NCBI GenBank assembly: GCA_035516255.1
Contig: DATJAL010000044.1
Coordinates: 1-64,000 of the forward strand
Reading direction: 5' to 3'
DNA length: 64,000 nucleotides
DNA from: Chitinivibrionales bacterium
GTDB taxonomy: Bacteria > Fibrobacterota > Chitinivibrionia > Chitinivibrionales > FEN-1185
The position numbers were made by a program, and so were the translations under genes. Positions 37,751 through 45,806 of the stretch are shown one piece after another (within the stretch, counting starts at the first letter, position 1; each line of letters begins with the position of its first letter). The notes under the pieces are model-generated. The model had not been told where the DNA came from. It made no database searches and was given only the letters and a program-made list of their open reading frames with translations.

Positions 37751-37984
37751 ATTTTTGGCCCCGCCGCAGCGGCTCATATACCCCTTTTTCGCGAGCATTT
37801 TACATTTGGGACAGAAAGCCTTTGAAAAAGCCGCGCGTCCATTTCGAAGGATGGCGGTGTCACCATCACTTTCAAGCACGCACACCCGTTTGATTTAAAG
37901 TATTTTTAAAGCGATGCCGGTTACGTTGATGGTAATCGCCGGCAACATGCATAGAGGGACAACGTTAACGTTGAAAGGAAATGC

Positions 37985-38197
37985 ATGGAAAAGAAAGCTT
38001 CCGGTAAAGAGATGAACGATGCGGTTTTGGCGGAAATCAACGAGATTGAGAAGTTCAAATGGTATCTCGGTGAGCGTATCGGTCACGACCCTCTTATAGG
38101 TCGTTCCATGGATGACATCTGCAGAGAGTGGATTGAAAAACACGCTGAGGCTTTCCGCAAAAATTGGGAGGAAATAAAAAAGAACCAGTGTTCTTGA
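37985..38197 (+). CDS. Small hypothetical protein (70 aa)
   Basis: I recognise no family. The 70-residue product is highly charged and helical (EINEIEKFKWYLGERIGHDPL ... CREWIEKHAEAFRKNWEE), with no signal or membrane segment. GAAAGGAAATGC gives a reasonable ribosome site before the ATG. Small proteins of this pattern (KFKWYL..., WIEKHAEAFRKNW) are common as orphans in anaerobe genomes. It may be cotranscribed with the lipoprotein that begins 118 bases downstream. The 285 bases upstream of it hold only the terminator and a hairpin (gatgccggtta / taatcgccggca). Confidence 0.6.
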   Translation: MEKKASGKEMNDAVLAEINEIEKFKWYLGERIGHDPLIGRSMDDICREWIEKHAEAFRKNWEEIKKNQCS

Positions 38198-38315
38198 CGC
38201 TTCGCCGGCTTGTCGCAGTTTTTGTCGTTTTCCTGTCCTTGCGCTTCCCGCGAGACAATCCAGTTATCCTCAAACTTTTATCTCGTTTTTTCGTTTTCTA
38301 TAGGAGCGTGCGCGT

Positions 38316-38921
38316 ATGAAACCTCTCAACCTCATCATACTTGGATTTCTCCTCGTGATTGCAGGTTGTAGCCTTGGGCCTGTTCAAGAGATCGCCAAAG
38401 CAAAAGCTGCTGTTACCGCGGCCAAGGCCGCCGGAGCGGAGAAATATTTTTCTCAGGAATTTAAATCAATACAAGACTCTCTCGATGCCGTTCTTACTGA
38501 CGCTGCAAAACTGAACCTGGTCAATCCTCTGGTCCGATCCTATAAAAAGATCAAGGCGCGTCTTGCAACCGTTGCGGCAGACGCAGAAAGGCTTGCACAG
38601 AAAGCGGATCGTGAAAAAGCCGAGGTCCGGAAAGAAGTCAATGCGGATCTGGAAAAACTGGACTCCGCCATTACGGCGACGAAGGAACTGATGCAGTTGG
38701 CGCCGAAAGAAGGAAAAAAATTGAAGACGTTGCTTGAAACAAAGGCAAAGGAAATCGAAGCGACGGTAAAGAAAGAAACCGAGATTCAGAGCCTAAAGAA
38801 TAACGGCGAATTTTTGAAAGCCCGTCAAGCAGCGGAATCTGCAGTTTCCGCAATTGGAAAAGTTCAGGACGAAATTACTTCAGCGATCGAAAATGCCGTG
38901 CCAACGGAAAAAAAGAAGTGA
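38316..38921 (+). CDS. Coiled-coil lipoprotein (DUF4398-like)
   Basis: The 201-residue protein has a lipoprotein signal with cleavage before Cys18 (LVIAGCS). The rest is an almost continuous Ala/Lys/Glu-rich alpha-helix with coiled-coil character and a Lys-rich end. This resembles DUF4398 or Lpp-type periplasmic lipoproteins that stand between outer membrane and peptidoglycan. TAGGAG lies nine bases before the ATG. It is convergent with the barrel protein gene on the other strand. The role is likely structural; specific function unknown. Confidence 0.75.
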   Translation: MKPLNLIILGFLLVIAGCSLGPVQEIAKAKAAVTAAKAAGAEKYFSQEFKSIQDSLDAVLTDAAKLNLVNPLVRSYKKIKARLATVAADAERLAQKADREKAEVRKEVNADLEKLDSAITATKELMQLAPKEGKKLKTLLETKAKEIEATVKKETEIQSLKNNGEFLKARQAAESAVSAIGKVQDEITSAIENAVPTEKKK

Positions 38922-38943
38922 TTGTCAGCCGGGCCGTAACGGT

Positions 38944-39609
38944 TTAGTAATATCTTCTTCCATGCACCCGATGCACCATGATCCCCCTGATGATAAACGA
39001 AGCCGTAAGACCAAATTCCAAACCATTACCAAAATAAGAAACATCCTGGTAGGATGGCTCCACTTTCGTTGCCGCTTCGCCGATGTAGCGCAAGGCAAAA
39101 TCCAGCCCAAAGGTAAAACCGCCGGGCGTGTTAAAATTAATACCGGTTACCGCGCCAGCTGAAAAATCAAGTGAGAAAATCCCGGTGCCGTATCCATCCG
39201 ACTCGTCAAGGTAATGAAAGCCTAATTGCGGTCCAATCCACCATCGGAGACCGGGCACTCTAACGATGGCAAAGCCGAAGTCATTTATCCAATTCAACCT
39301 GAAGCCGTCAAAATGATAGGCGATATTATCCGTCGCATCCTGCACATTGTCAATTATCCCGTCGGCACCGAGATTAAGCCGGTAATTGAAAATTGAATTG
39401 CCTTCCAATGCATTATCGAAGACAAAGCCTCCTCCCATGCGGATCCTGGCATAGGAAAGATCCGGAAATGAGAGTTCGCTGTTAAAAACGCCTTCTCCAA
39501 ATCCAAGAGAACCATAGAAGCCGTATCCAGCGGCCTTGACATCAGACAATGGTAAGAGGATCAAGCAAATAACAGCGGCGGCGCCTGGCAGAAATCTATG
39601 AGAGTCCAT
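38944..39609 (-). CDS. Outer-membrane beta-barrel-like protein
   Basis: The 221-residue protein has a signal peptide (PGAAAVICLILLPLSDVKA) and then about eight predicted strands (GYGFYGSLGFGEG, RIRMGGGFVF, GPQLGFHYLDE, TFGLDFALRYIGE). It resembles small OmpW/OprF-type barrels but no family signature is clear. AGGAG ten bases upstream favours the ATG at MDSHRF; an ATG three codons earlier is an alternative. The final GIMVHRVHGRRYY tail is unusual for a barrel, which normally ends in an aromatic strand. Confidence 0.7.
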   Translation of the reverse strand: MDSHRFLPGAAAVICLILLPLSDVKAAGYGFYGSLGFGEGVFNSELSFPDLSYARIRMGGGFVFDNALEGNSIFNYRLNLGADGIIDNVQDATDNIAYHFDGFRLNWINDFGFAIVRVPGLRWWIGPQLGFHYLDESDGYGTGIFSLDFSAGAVTGINFNTPGGFTFGLDFALRYIGEAATKVEPSYQDVSYFGNGLEFGLTASFIIRGIMVHRVHGRRYY

Positions 39610-39916
39610 CTTAGCCATTCTCCTGTTTGCGGCTTTGTAAAGAGACTTAGTATATGGTTGACCGGTATCCGGTTCTTGTGAAACTGAGATTCTATGGCAG
39701 CACCATTGTTGGTCGAACCCTTTAAGATAAAGAAACCCCATCACCGCGTCTTTATCCTGCTCAAATAAAAATACTTATAGGTATCGGGTCATGTCCAAAT
39801 TGAGAGAGGTAGTAAGGTTGGGGATCATGAATTTCACACATCATGATTTTCGTCTCTAAAAACCGACATCCGCCAGATCAAAGCTCTCCCGTGCAGTGTC
39901 ATCGGCGCGGCGGAGA
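39610..39916. other. Gap between barrel gene and galT
   Basis: I see no gene. A small inverted repeat (atcatgaattt / cacatcatgat, about 39825-39847) lies next to gtagtaaggttgggg, which weakly resembles the T-arm of the tRNA-Arg relics. I do not call it a relic. Confidence 0.3.
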
Positions 39917-40927
39917 TTAACCGTCGTCACCGGCGGGAGAAACTTCCCGCAGGAATTTTGCGCTTGCCTCCGGCAAAGCCGTATTGACGAAAATGCCGCT
40001 GCCGAGTTCGAACCCGGCCGTCCGGATCACCTTGGGGATGATGGCCAGATACCAGTGAAAATACTCGCTCTGGTGTTCGTCGGTGGGGACCGAGCGGATG
40101 CAATAGTTGAAATCGGGATTGCCCAAGCCGTGGTACAACTTCGCGAGTACGGTCTTGAGATTGAGCGCCAGGTCGTCGATCTCCTGGTCTGAAATATCGT
40201 CGAACGAGGAGGTGTGGCGTCTGGGAAACAGCCACAGATGGAAGGGCGACAGTGCCGCGAAGGGAACGAACGCCACAAAATGGTTGCTCTCGTGGACGAT
40301 CCGCTCCTTGGCCGCCAGTTCCAATCTGAGCATATTGCAGAAGACGCATTCACCGGTATTGTCCAGAAAGTGAATGGCGTCCTGAATGCGGTCGCGCACC
40401 TGCGAAGGGACAATGGGCGTTGCCACCAGCTGGGAATGGGGATGTTCCAAGGAGGCGCCGGCCGCTTCCCCATGGTTCTTGAAGATGATGATGCATTCGA
40501 TGCGCGGATCTTTGCGGATCTCCCTGTAGCGGCTCCGGTACGCCCGGAGTATGTCGGCCACCTCGTTCTGGCTCATGAGCGCGATGGTCAGGTTGTGAGC
40601 CGGGTGTTCGATAATCACCTCATGGATGCCCACGCCGCTCACGGTGCGGTAGATACCGTTCACGCTGCGGACCCGATCGCCTTCGCTGACCAGGGTCGGG
40701 TACCGGTTGGGGACCACCCGCACCTTCCAGCCGTTGTCATCGCTGTGGCGGTAGGTCTCACCGGGCGTATTTTTTTCCTCGTTCCCGGTGCAGAACGGGC
40801 AATCGGGCACGTGGGACGCCGGCGTTTTTTTAACGCTGGGCTTGAGGAAATGGTCCGGACGCTTGGCGCGCTCCGTGGCGATGATCACCCATTCGCGGCT
40901 GATCAGATTTTGGCGTATCTCCGACAT
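39917..40927 (-). CDS. galT: Galactose-1-phosphate uridylyltransferase
   Basis: This Leloir-pathway enzyme exchanges UMP between UDP-glucose and galactose-1-phosphate. It has 336 residues. The start MSEIRQNLISREWVII has GAGG upstream; a longer frame adds only hydrophobic, unrelated residues. The zinc-binding CPFC motif (about residue 40), VPNRYP, and the active-site EHPHSQLVATP with the catalytic His-Pro-His are intact. Later HLWLFPRRH supplies further metal or substrate ligands. It is the only galactose gene seen, so it is not part of a complete gal operon here. Confidence 0.93.
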   Translation of the reverse strand: MSEIRQNLISREWVIIATERAKRPDHFLKPSVKKTPASHVPDCPFCTGNEEKNTPGETYRHSDDNGWKVRVVPNRYPTLVSEGDRVRSVNGIYRTVSGVGIHEVIIEHPAHNLTIALMSQNEVADILRAYRSRYREIRKDPRIECIIIFKNHGEAAGASLEHPHSQLVATPIVPSQVRDRIQDAIHFLDNTGECVFCNMLRLELAAKERIVHESNHFVAFVPFAALSPFHLWLFPRRHTSSFDDISDQEIDDLALNLKTVLAKLYHGLGNPDFNYCIRSVPTDEHQSEYFHWYLAIIPKVIRTAGFELGSGIFVNTALPEASAKFLREVSPAGDDG

Positions 40928-41125
40928 TCCGTTGACCTCTTTTGAAAACAGCAGCACCATTGAAAATATATAGATGGTCCATGAAATGAAATCTGTTTTA
41001 ACGCATACGCCGCCGGCAAAAAAGTGATATACGAGCAAAAAAATTAATGCGGCAAAGAAAAACCGCCCCGGGTTTCCTCGGGGCGGCAAAAAACCAAGTC
41101 CCTGCGTCAAACAACGCGGAGAAAA

Positions 41126-41563
41126 TCACTTTGCAGCGGGAGCGGCGGCAGGCTCCGCTGCGGGAGCCGCGGCCGGGGCCGCTTCCGTTTTCTTCTCGGC
41201 CTTTCCGGCTTTAGGAGCGGCCGGGGCTGCGGCTTTTTCAACGATCCTGGTGGCCACTTTCTTGCCGTCCACCGTTTTGCAGGTTACCGTCACCTTCGCA
41301 TCGGCCTTGAGATCGCCAAGGGGAATTTCTTTTTTCCCGCTCAACACCTTCGCACCGGTCTCAACACTCAACGTGTCTTCGGCCTTCTTGACTTTAACGA
41401 TAATCGAGTTGGCGATGGCGTCGACGGAAACAACCGTTCCCGCGATCGAAGATTCTTTTTTTGCGCCATTGGCCGCCTTTGCCGGAGCCGGAGCCGCCGC
41501 TTCACCGGCAAAAAGCAAGCTGGCACATGCTATCAGGGCAATCAACATTTTCGCGATATTCAT
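41126..41563 (-). CDS. Secreted Ala/Pro-rich protein with small beta-domain
   Basis: The 145-residue protein starts after GGGAGGG with a signal peptide ending LLFAGEAAA. A 65-residue central domain (SIAGTVVSVDAIANSIIVKVK ... DAKVTVTCKTVDGKKVATRI) has the look of a DUF5666-type OB or beta-barrel fold. Ala/Pro/Lys-rich low-complexity tails flank it. It is probably periplasmic. It lies downstream of no clear operon partner; galT is on the same strand 199 bases further on. Confidence 0.7.
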   Translation of the reverse strand: MNIAKMLIALIACASLLFAGEAAAPAPAKAANGAKKESSIAGTVVSVDAIANSIIVKVKKAEDTLSVETGAKVLSGKKEIPLGDLKADAKVTVTCKTVDGKKVATRIVEKAAAPAAPKAGKAEKKTEAAPAAAPAAEPAAAPAAK

Positions 41564-41895
41564 ACAACCCTCCCTATAGTTAAAGTGAAAGGTACGTGGT
41601 TTTATAAAACCAAAATTCTCAATATGCAAACCGCCTGCCATTTAAAAAATTAACCAAGGACAACTCCAATCGCCTGTAATTTTGAGAGTTGCGCTGAAGA
41701 AACAAAATAAGCGGATTTTGTTTTTTAAGGGCAATAACCCAAAGAGTGCATGGCATATACCAAAACGTCAACCTTCTTCCCCACAGTATCCATACGCGCT
41801 GTACATTTGAGGCCGTAAAAGCCGGCCGTTGTGGTTTGCCATGGCTGCTGGAAAGCGGTATATTCTCGGAGAAAGCAATCGGAGGCGCCGAATAT

Positions 41896-42285
41896 ATGAA
41901 ATCGCCGGTCACGTTTTTTATCGGTCTTTTTGTGCTGGTACTGTGCGCCGTTCAATTCGCTCTCAGCTTGGACCCCGTAAGAATTATTGGAGTTGCGGTT
42001 GGGGCTTTCTTTCTTATTTTCGGGTGGTTTATTGGATGGACGCGAAGCAGGACGTTTACCCTTGTTCTCGGGCATGCCGCGGTCGCAATAGGATGCCTGG
42101 TGGTGGCGTATGCCATTTATCAACTGCCTTCGGTGAGAACCGCGCCGAACCTGCTCAACGTATTGGACCTTCCTTTATTTTGGGGACTGCTGACCATGTT
42201 CGGCGGATATTGCATGATAACCCACGGTTATTGCAATTGCTGCATCCGACAAAATGAATCAAAGGACAAGAAGATGGCCGGTTAG
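41896..42285 (+). CDS. Small inner-membrane protein (129 aa)
   Basis: I recognise no family. GGAGG stands 11 bases before the ATG for MKSPVTFFIGLF. The protein has four hydrophobic segments (about 4-22, 30-48, 55-77, 95-112), a GHAAVAIG segment, and a Cys-rich C-terminus (GYCNCCIRQ). An upstream in-frame extension lacks protein-like composition. Its TAG stop lies at the edge of a tRNA-Arg 3' relic. Confidence 0.65.
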   Translation: MKSPVTFFIGLFVLVLCAVQFALSLDPVRIIGVAVGAFFLIFGWFIGWTRSRTFTLVLGHAAVAIGCLVVAYAIYQLPSVRTAPNLLNVLDLPLFWGLLTMFGGYCMITHGYCNCCIRQNESKDKKMAG

Positions 42286-42309
42286 GTTCGGGGCCCGAGT
42301 CCCTCCGGC
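42285..42309 (+). pseudogene. tRNA-Arg relic 4 (T-arm and 3' acceptor strand, decayed)
   Basis: The 25 bases align without gaps to 36194-36218 of tRNA-Arg with 20 identities. Four of the five mismatches are transitions. The AGTCCCTC core of the T-arm is exact. It begins at the last base of the membrane-protein stop codon, in the same orientation as the intact tRNA. Confidence 0.55.
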
Positions 42310-42316
42310 AAAGTCA

Positions 42317-42358
42317 AAAAAAAAGCCCTTCTTGATTTACGAGATCAGGAAGGGCTTG
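42317..42358 (-). terminator. Terminator of the YciI-like gene
   Basis: The stem AAGCCCTTCTTGAT/ATCAGGAAGGGCTT (one mismatch) is followed on the minus strand by nine T residues. On the plus strand it has no T-run, so it mainly serves the minus-strand gene that ends at 42404. Confidence 0.8.
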
Positions 42359-42403
42359 CGTATTGTCCTCTCATTGCTCAACGGCAAAATTGAACCCTCG
42401 CTG

Positions 42404-42679
42404 TCATGTTTTTTGTTCCAGAGTAACATTCCATTCCCTGATGGTTACTTTCCCCACCATTTTTTCAACGACAAAAGGATCAGTTTTGACAAATTCTTCG
42501 GCGCTTTCTTTGTCTGTAAAAATCCCCATTGATCCTTCCTGCGGATTTTTAAACGTGCCGATTGCCATTATCTTTCCTTTTGCGAAATACTCATCCACCT
42601 GTTTTTTATGGCGAGGATATGCTTCCCAGACCCGGTCCATGGTCACATCACCCAATTCATAAAAAACAACGGCTCTCAT
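42404..42679 (-). CDS. YciI-like protein
   Basis: The 91-residue ferredoxin-like-fold protein has the YCII pattern: MRAVVFYELGD at the N-terminus, the central H-x-x-x-V...Y-x-x-x-G segment, GTFKNPQEGSMGIF, and ESAEEFVKTDPF near the C-terminus. The DPF motif is characteristic. YciI proteins are small soluble proteins, some with muconolactone-isomerase-like or peroxidase activity; a specific reaction cannot be assigned. GGAGG lies just upstream. It follows the DUF4412 gene on the same strand after 29 bases. Confidence 0.85.
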   Translation of the reverse strand: MRAVVFYELGDVTMDRVWEAYPRHKKQVDEYFAKGKIMAIGTFKNPQEGSMGIFTDKESAEEFVKTDPFVVEKMVGKVTIREWNVTLEQKT

Positions 42680-42708
42680 GGAACCTCCAAAACTTTCCGC
42701 TGCACCGT

Positions 42709-43317
42709 TTACTTTGCCGCCGGTACTATTCCCTTCATCATGTCGCCGATCCCCGCGGGCATTTCGAATTTTGTATAGCCGGGCGGAATCTCGAAGACCG
42801 AGTCCGCCGGAGCGCCTTCTTTTATGTTTTTAAGCTCGCTGGACGATTCCACCTTCCCGCCGCGCCTTGTCTCCGACTTCACCGCGAACATGAGCTTTTT
42901 TGAAATCCACTGCGTGACTTCGCCGAGCGATTTGTCCTTGAAAACGCAGAGGGTCTTTTCGCACGGATAGCCGTTGACGGTCTCCTCGCCGAGTTTCTTG
43001 ATTTCCGCGACGTCTTCCGACTTCTCCTTTATCGTGGGAACGTCCTTCGCCGACACGCCGGCCATCTCCATGTATTGATTCTTCTCCATGAGCGTCCACG
43101 TGACGCCCTTGTCAAAACGCATGATGATGACGGTCGTCGCGCCCTTTTTGTTTTTTTTCTCAACGCGCATGCGGTCCCTGTTCACCGAAATCTTCTGCGA
43201 ATCCGGCTTTCCCTTCACGATCTGGATCATGTCGGCGGTGAATTGGCCCACGAACGGTTTTTCCTGGGCGACTATCAGGGCCGGAAGCGCCAGCACCATC
43301 ACGGCTCTACGAATCAT
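42709..43317 (-). CDS. Secreted DUF4412-like protein
   Basis: The 202-residue protein starts after AAAGGAG with a signal peptide (MVLALPALIVAQ). The pattern VGQFTADMIQIVKGKPDSQKI ... RMRVEKK ... TWTLMEKNQYMEM, then NGYPCEKT, ending in FEIPPGYTKFEMP, is that of DUF4412 or LolA/LppX-like lipid-binding folds (a curved sheet with a hydrophobic groove). It is probably periplasmic and may bind lipid. It is likely cotranscribed with the YciI-like gene. Confidence 0.75.
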   Translation of the reverse strand: MIRRAVMVLALPALIVAQEKPFVGQFTADMIQIVKGKPDSQKISVNRDRMRVEKKNKKGATTVIIMRFDKGVTWTLMEKNQYMEMAGVSAKDVPTIKEKSEDVAEIKKLGEETVNGYPCEKTLCVFKDKSLGEVTQWISKKLMFAVKSETRRGGKVESSSELKNIKEGAPADSVFEIPPGYTKFEMPAGIGDMMKGIVPAAK

Positions 43318-43556
43318 AATAAGGCTCCTTTGAAAAGGTGGATACCGCAGATGAAAATAATTTTTATTATGACGAAGGAAAAATAACATAAACAGGAATC
43401 GATTACGGCCCCCAGCATGGGCACTTCCCGGGGAAATCTCGCATCGTCAAATGAAACGGAAGCGGGGCGATTGGCTTGCCCGCTCGCCCCGCATTTTGCT
43501 TCGGTTGATTCGCGCTTTTTCCGAAGTTTTGTTCTTTACGGATAAAATGGCCCGCC

Positions 43557-44129
43557 TTATCTGAACATTATTTTGGTTATGATCCTCTCGCCGCCGTTTT
43601 GTATCTCAAGGAGATAGGGTCCGGAGGGCAGTTCCGGCGCCTCCATGATGATTTTCCGGCCTGTAAATCCTGCTTTCCTGAGCAGATTTCCTTGCAGGTC
43701 ATACAATGCCGCCCGGGTTTTTTCCAAACCATCCCGCGTGTCCATGATTGAAATTTTTCCGCCGGTACGGGCAACGATGAAATGACTGGTTCGCGCATTC
43801 AGGTCTTTGTTTCGCACCGCCGTCACCGGTATCATCAGGCTGTCGGCGGGGCTGAACAGGCCAAGGTTCCTGCTGCAGCTCACGTGCCAGTACCACATCC
43901 CGGCCGAAAGACCGACCCCTGCCTGGTACGCCGTGTCGTTTACCGGCACGGAATAGCATCCCGTGAAGGCGCTGTTGTCGGCAAATTCGATCTTGTATGA
44001 TGTCGCGCCCGTGACAGGATGCCAGACGAACAATGGTTTTGATGTCGAGACCTGGGCGCCGTTGAAGCGGTTTTCATGCGTCCCCCTATTTTCGGACGGT
44101 AATGGTGATGTTACCTCATAATAATACAT
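43557..44129 (-). pseudogene. Truncated secreted-protein remnant with T9SS-like sorting domain
   Basis: The readable frame has an FN3-like domain (TSKPLFVWHPVTGATSYKIEFA ... AGMWYWHVSC) and a C-terminal sorting-like domain (RAALYDLQGNLLRKAGF ... LPSGPYLLEIQ). Such domains normally sit at the end of large exported proteins. Here there is no signal peptide and no ribosome site before the first plausible ATG (MYYYEVTS), and the frame upstream is not protein-like. I read it as the 3' remnant of a larger gene, though a short expressed protein cannot be excluded. Confidence 0.55.
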
Positions 44130-44353
44130 ACTCTTTATTTTAAAGACAAGATTGAAGAAGAAAAAGTGTTTTCTGGCCGAAACATCATCGCCTGATGCGC
44201 CATGCCGATTTGTGACGGCCGTCACACCTGTTCTTTTCACGCTCAATTATATTGAAATTAAAAAAACGTAGTACCCGGCGCGAATATTTATCCGCGTCAA
44301 ATAACGCCCGATTATTTATTTTGATTCATGGACTCAACCCCCAAGAGGCATTC

Positions 44354-44932
44354 ATGAAACAGTTTGTTTTCGCCCTGCTGCTTTTCTGCCCGCTTGCTTT
44401 CGCCCAGGCCCCCTGCGACGATCCGCGGTACCTGGAGCTCAAAAAAAAACCGCTCGACGCCATGAGTAAGCGGGAGTTCGAGTATTTCATGCTCAAGGAG
44501 AAATTCTGCTTGGAGGACGCCGCGAAAACCGGCGCAAAGCTGTGCACGCTCGTGGTGGTCATCGATTCGGCGGTGATTGACGGAAAAGAAAAGGAGATGC
44601 GCGTGTTCGTCGACGACGTGGAGATGGGCCCCGTGTCGCGGAGCAACAGCATCGCGGTCACGCCGGGCATCCACCGGATAAGCCTGTTCTCCCTCACCGA
44701 CATCGACGATTACGAAAAAAAGATCAACCGGCGGATCCTCACCAACGAGGACAAGAATTACAACTACGGCATCGGCGTGATGGAGGCCAAGCTCAAGCAG
44801 ATGAAGAACACGGTGAAGGCGATCAACGCGGCGGGCAAGAGCATGGTGATCCATTACCGCTTCTTCTGCGACACCGGGAAAACCGGCAAATGCAACGATG
44901 ACGGATGGTCGCTGATACCGGAACTGAATTGA
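44354..44932 (+). CDS. Secreted hypothetical protein (192 aa)
   Basis: I recognise no family. AGAGG precedes the ATG; a signal peptide (MKQFVFALLLFCPLAFAQA) is followed by a mature domain with four cysteines (APCDDPRY, EKFCLEDA, KLCTLVVV, FFCDTGKTGKC). The middle is beta-rich (VVVIDSAVIDGKEKEMRVFVDDVEMG ... TPGIHRISLFS), recalling PEGA-like surface domains. It is probably periplasmic or surface exposed. It is followed after 20 bases by another secreted protein gene. Confidence 0.7.
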   Translation: MKQFVFALLLFCPLAFAQAPCDDPRYLELKKKPLDAMSKREFEYFMLKEKFCLEDAAKTGAKLCTLVVVIDSAVIDGKEKEMRVFVDDVEMGPVSRSNSIAVTPGIHRISLFSLTDIDDYEKKINRRILTNEDKNYNYGIGVMEAKLKQMKNTVKAINAAGKSMVIHYRFFCDTGKTGKCNDDGWSLIPELN

Positions 44933-44952
44933 TTGCGGATTGAAAACAAAAA

Positions 44953-45675
44953 ATGGGCGATGCAATGAAAATGAAGTTACTGCCCTTTGTATATCTGTCT
45001 GGCACGGCCATGATATTGCTTTGCCTGTGCGTGTCGCCGCTTAACGATGTCGACATCGACGATTTCAGCCTCATCGGCGCGAACATGAGCATCAGCAAGT
45101 ATTTCGGCAGCGCCTCGCCGGCGTGGGAGACCGTGCACGTCTCGGTATACGATAAAAATTACGCAAGCGTCAAGATCAAGAACGGCGGCGTGTCGGTCAA
45201 CGGCACCGCCATGGGGTACGACAGTTCCGCCCTGTACCTCTGCTATACCGAGGACAACCTCGCCATTGTCAAGAACACCGGCTATCAGTTCGTGATCACC
45301 CTTTCCAACGGCGCCCAATGCACCTCGAGCGTGCGCACGCCCGCTGCGGAGTTCGGCGCCGCCACCGCGCCCGCCTCGTTCCGTTTGGGCCAGGGGGCCA
45401 CGGTCACCTGGACCGACGTGGCGCAGGGCTCGCCCGTCGCCGTCAAGCTCTCCATCGAATCAACAAAAGATTCCGCAAACCACATCGTGATTGACGACGC
45501 CGGCGTGCCCGATTCGGGCAGGTTTGTGGTACCGCCGATCGCCGACACCACGCTTGCGGGCAGCGCCACGCTCGAGCTCACCCGCTCGGCAGCGGGCACG
45601 GTGTCCTCCAAGCTCCGCAGCGGGTCCATTGGTGTGACGTATATGTTTTCGGTAAAGATGACCGCGACGAAATGA
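44953..45675 (+). CDS. Secreted hypothetical beta-rich protein (240 aa)
   Basis: I recognise no family. A hydrophobic N-terminus (LLPFVYLSGTAMILLCLC) would serve as signal peptide; a Cys at its end could be a lipidation site but the LCLC context is not a standard lipobox. The rest is beta-sandwich-like (VHVSVYDKNYASVKIKNGG ... GQGATVTWTDVAQG). No clear ribosome site distinguishes this ATG from one four codons later. It is probably cotranscribed with the secreted protein upstream. Confidence 0.65.
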   Translation: MGDAMKMKLLPFVYLSGTAMILLCLCVSPLNDVDIDDFSLIGANMSISKYFGSASPAWETVHVSVYDKNYASVKIKNGGVSVNGTAMGYDSSALYLCYTEDNLAIVKNTGYQFVITLSNGAQCTSSVRTPAAEFGAATAPASFRLGQGATVTWTDVAQGSPVAVKLSIESTKDSANHIVIDDAGVPDSGRFVVPPIADTTLAGSATLELTRSAAGTVSSKLRSGSIGVTYMFSVKMTATK

Positions 45676-45806
45676 GGATCATCGCGGTATCCTCCAATAT
45701 TTTTTTTAGATTGAATTAAATTAAGAAATCTCCCGTCATTATTCATTTCTGTGTTTATATTTGTACTTTATAAAAAAGATATCCTTTTCCCCCCAAAGGA
45801 GTTTTT

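Noticed and set aside
39809-39830. Fifth tRNA-Arg relic (gtagtaaggttgggg)
   Set aside because: The match covers only about 12 bases and stops before the conserved T-loop, so it could be chance.
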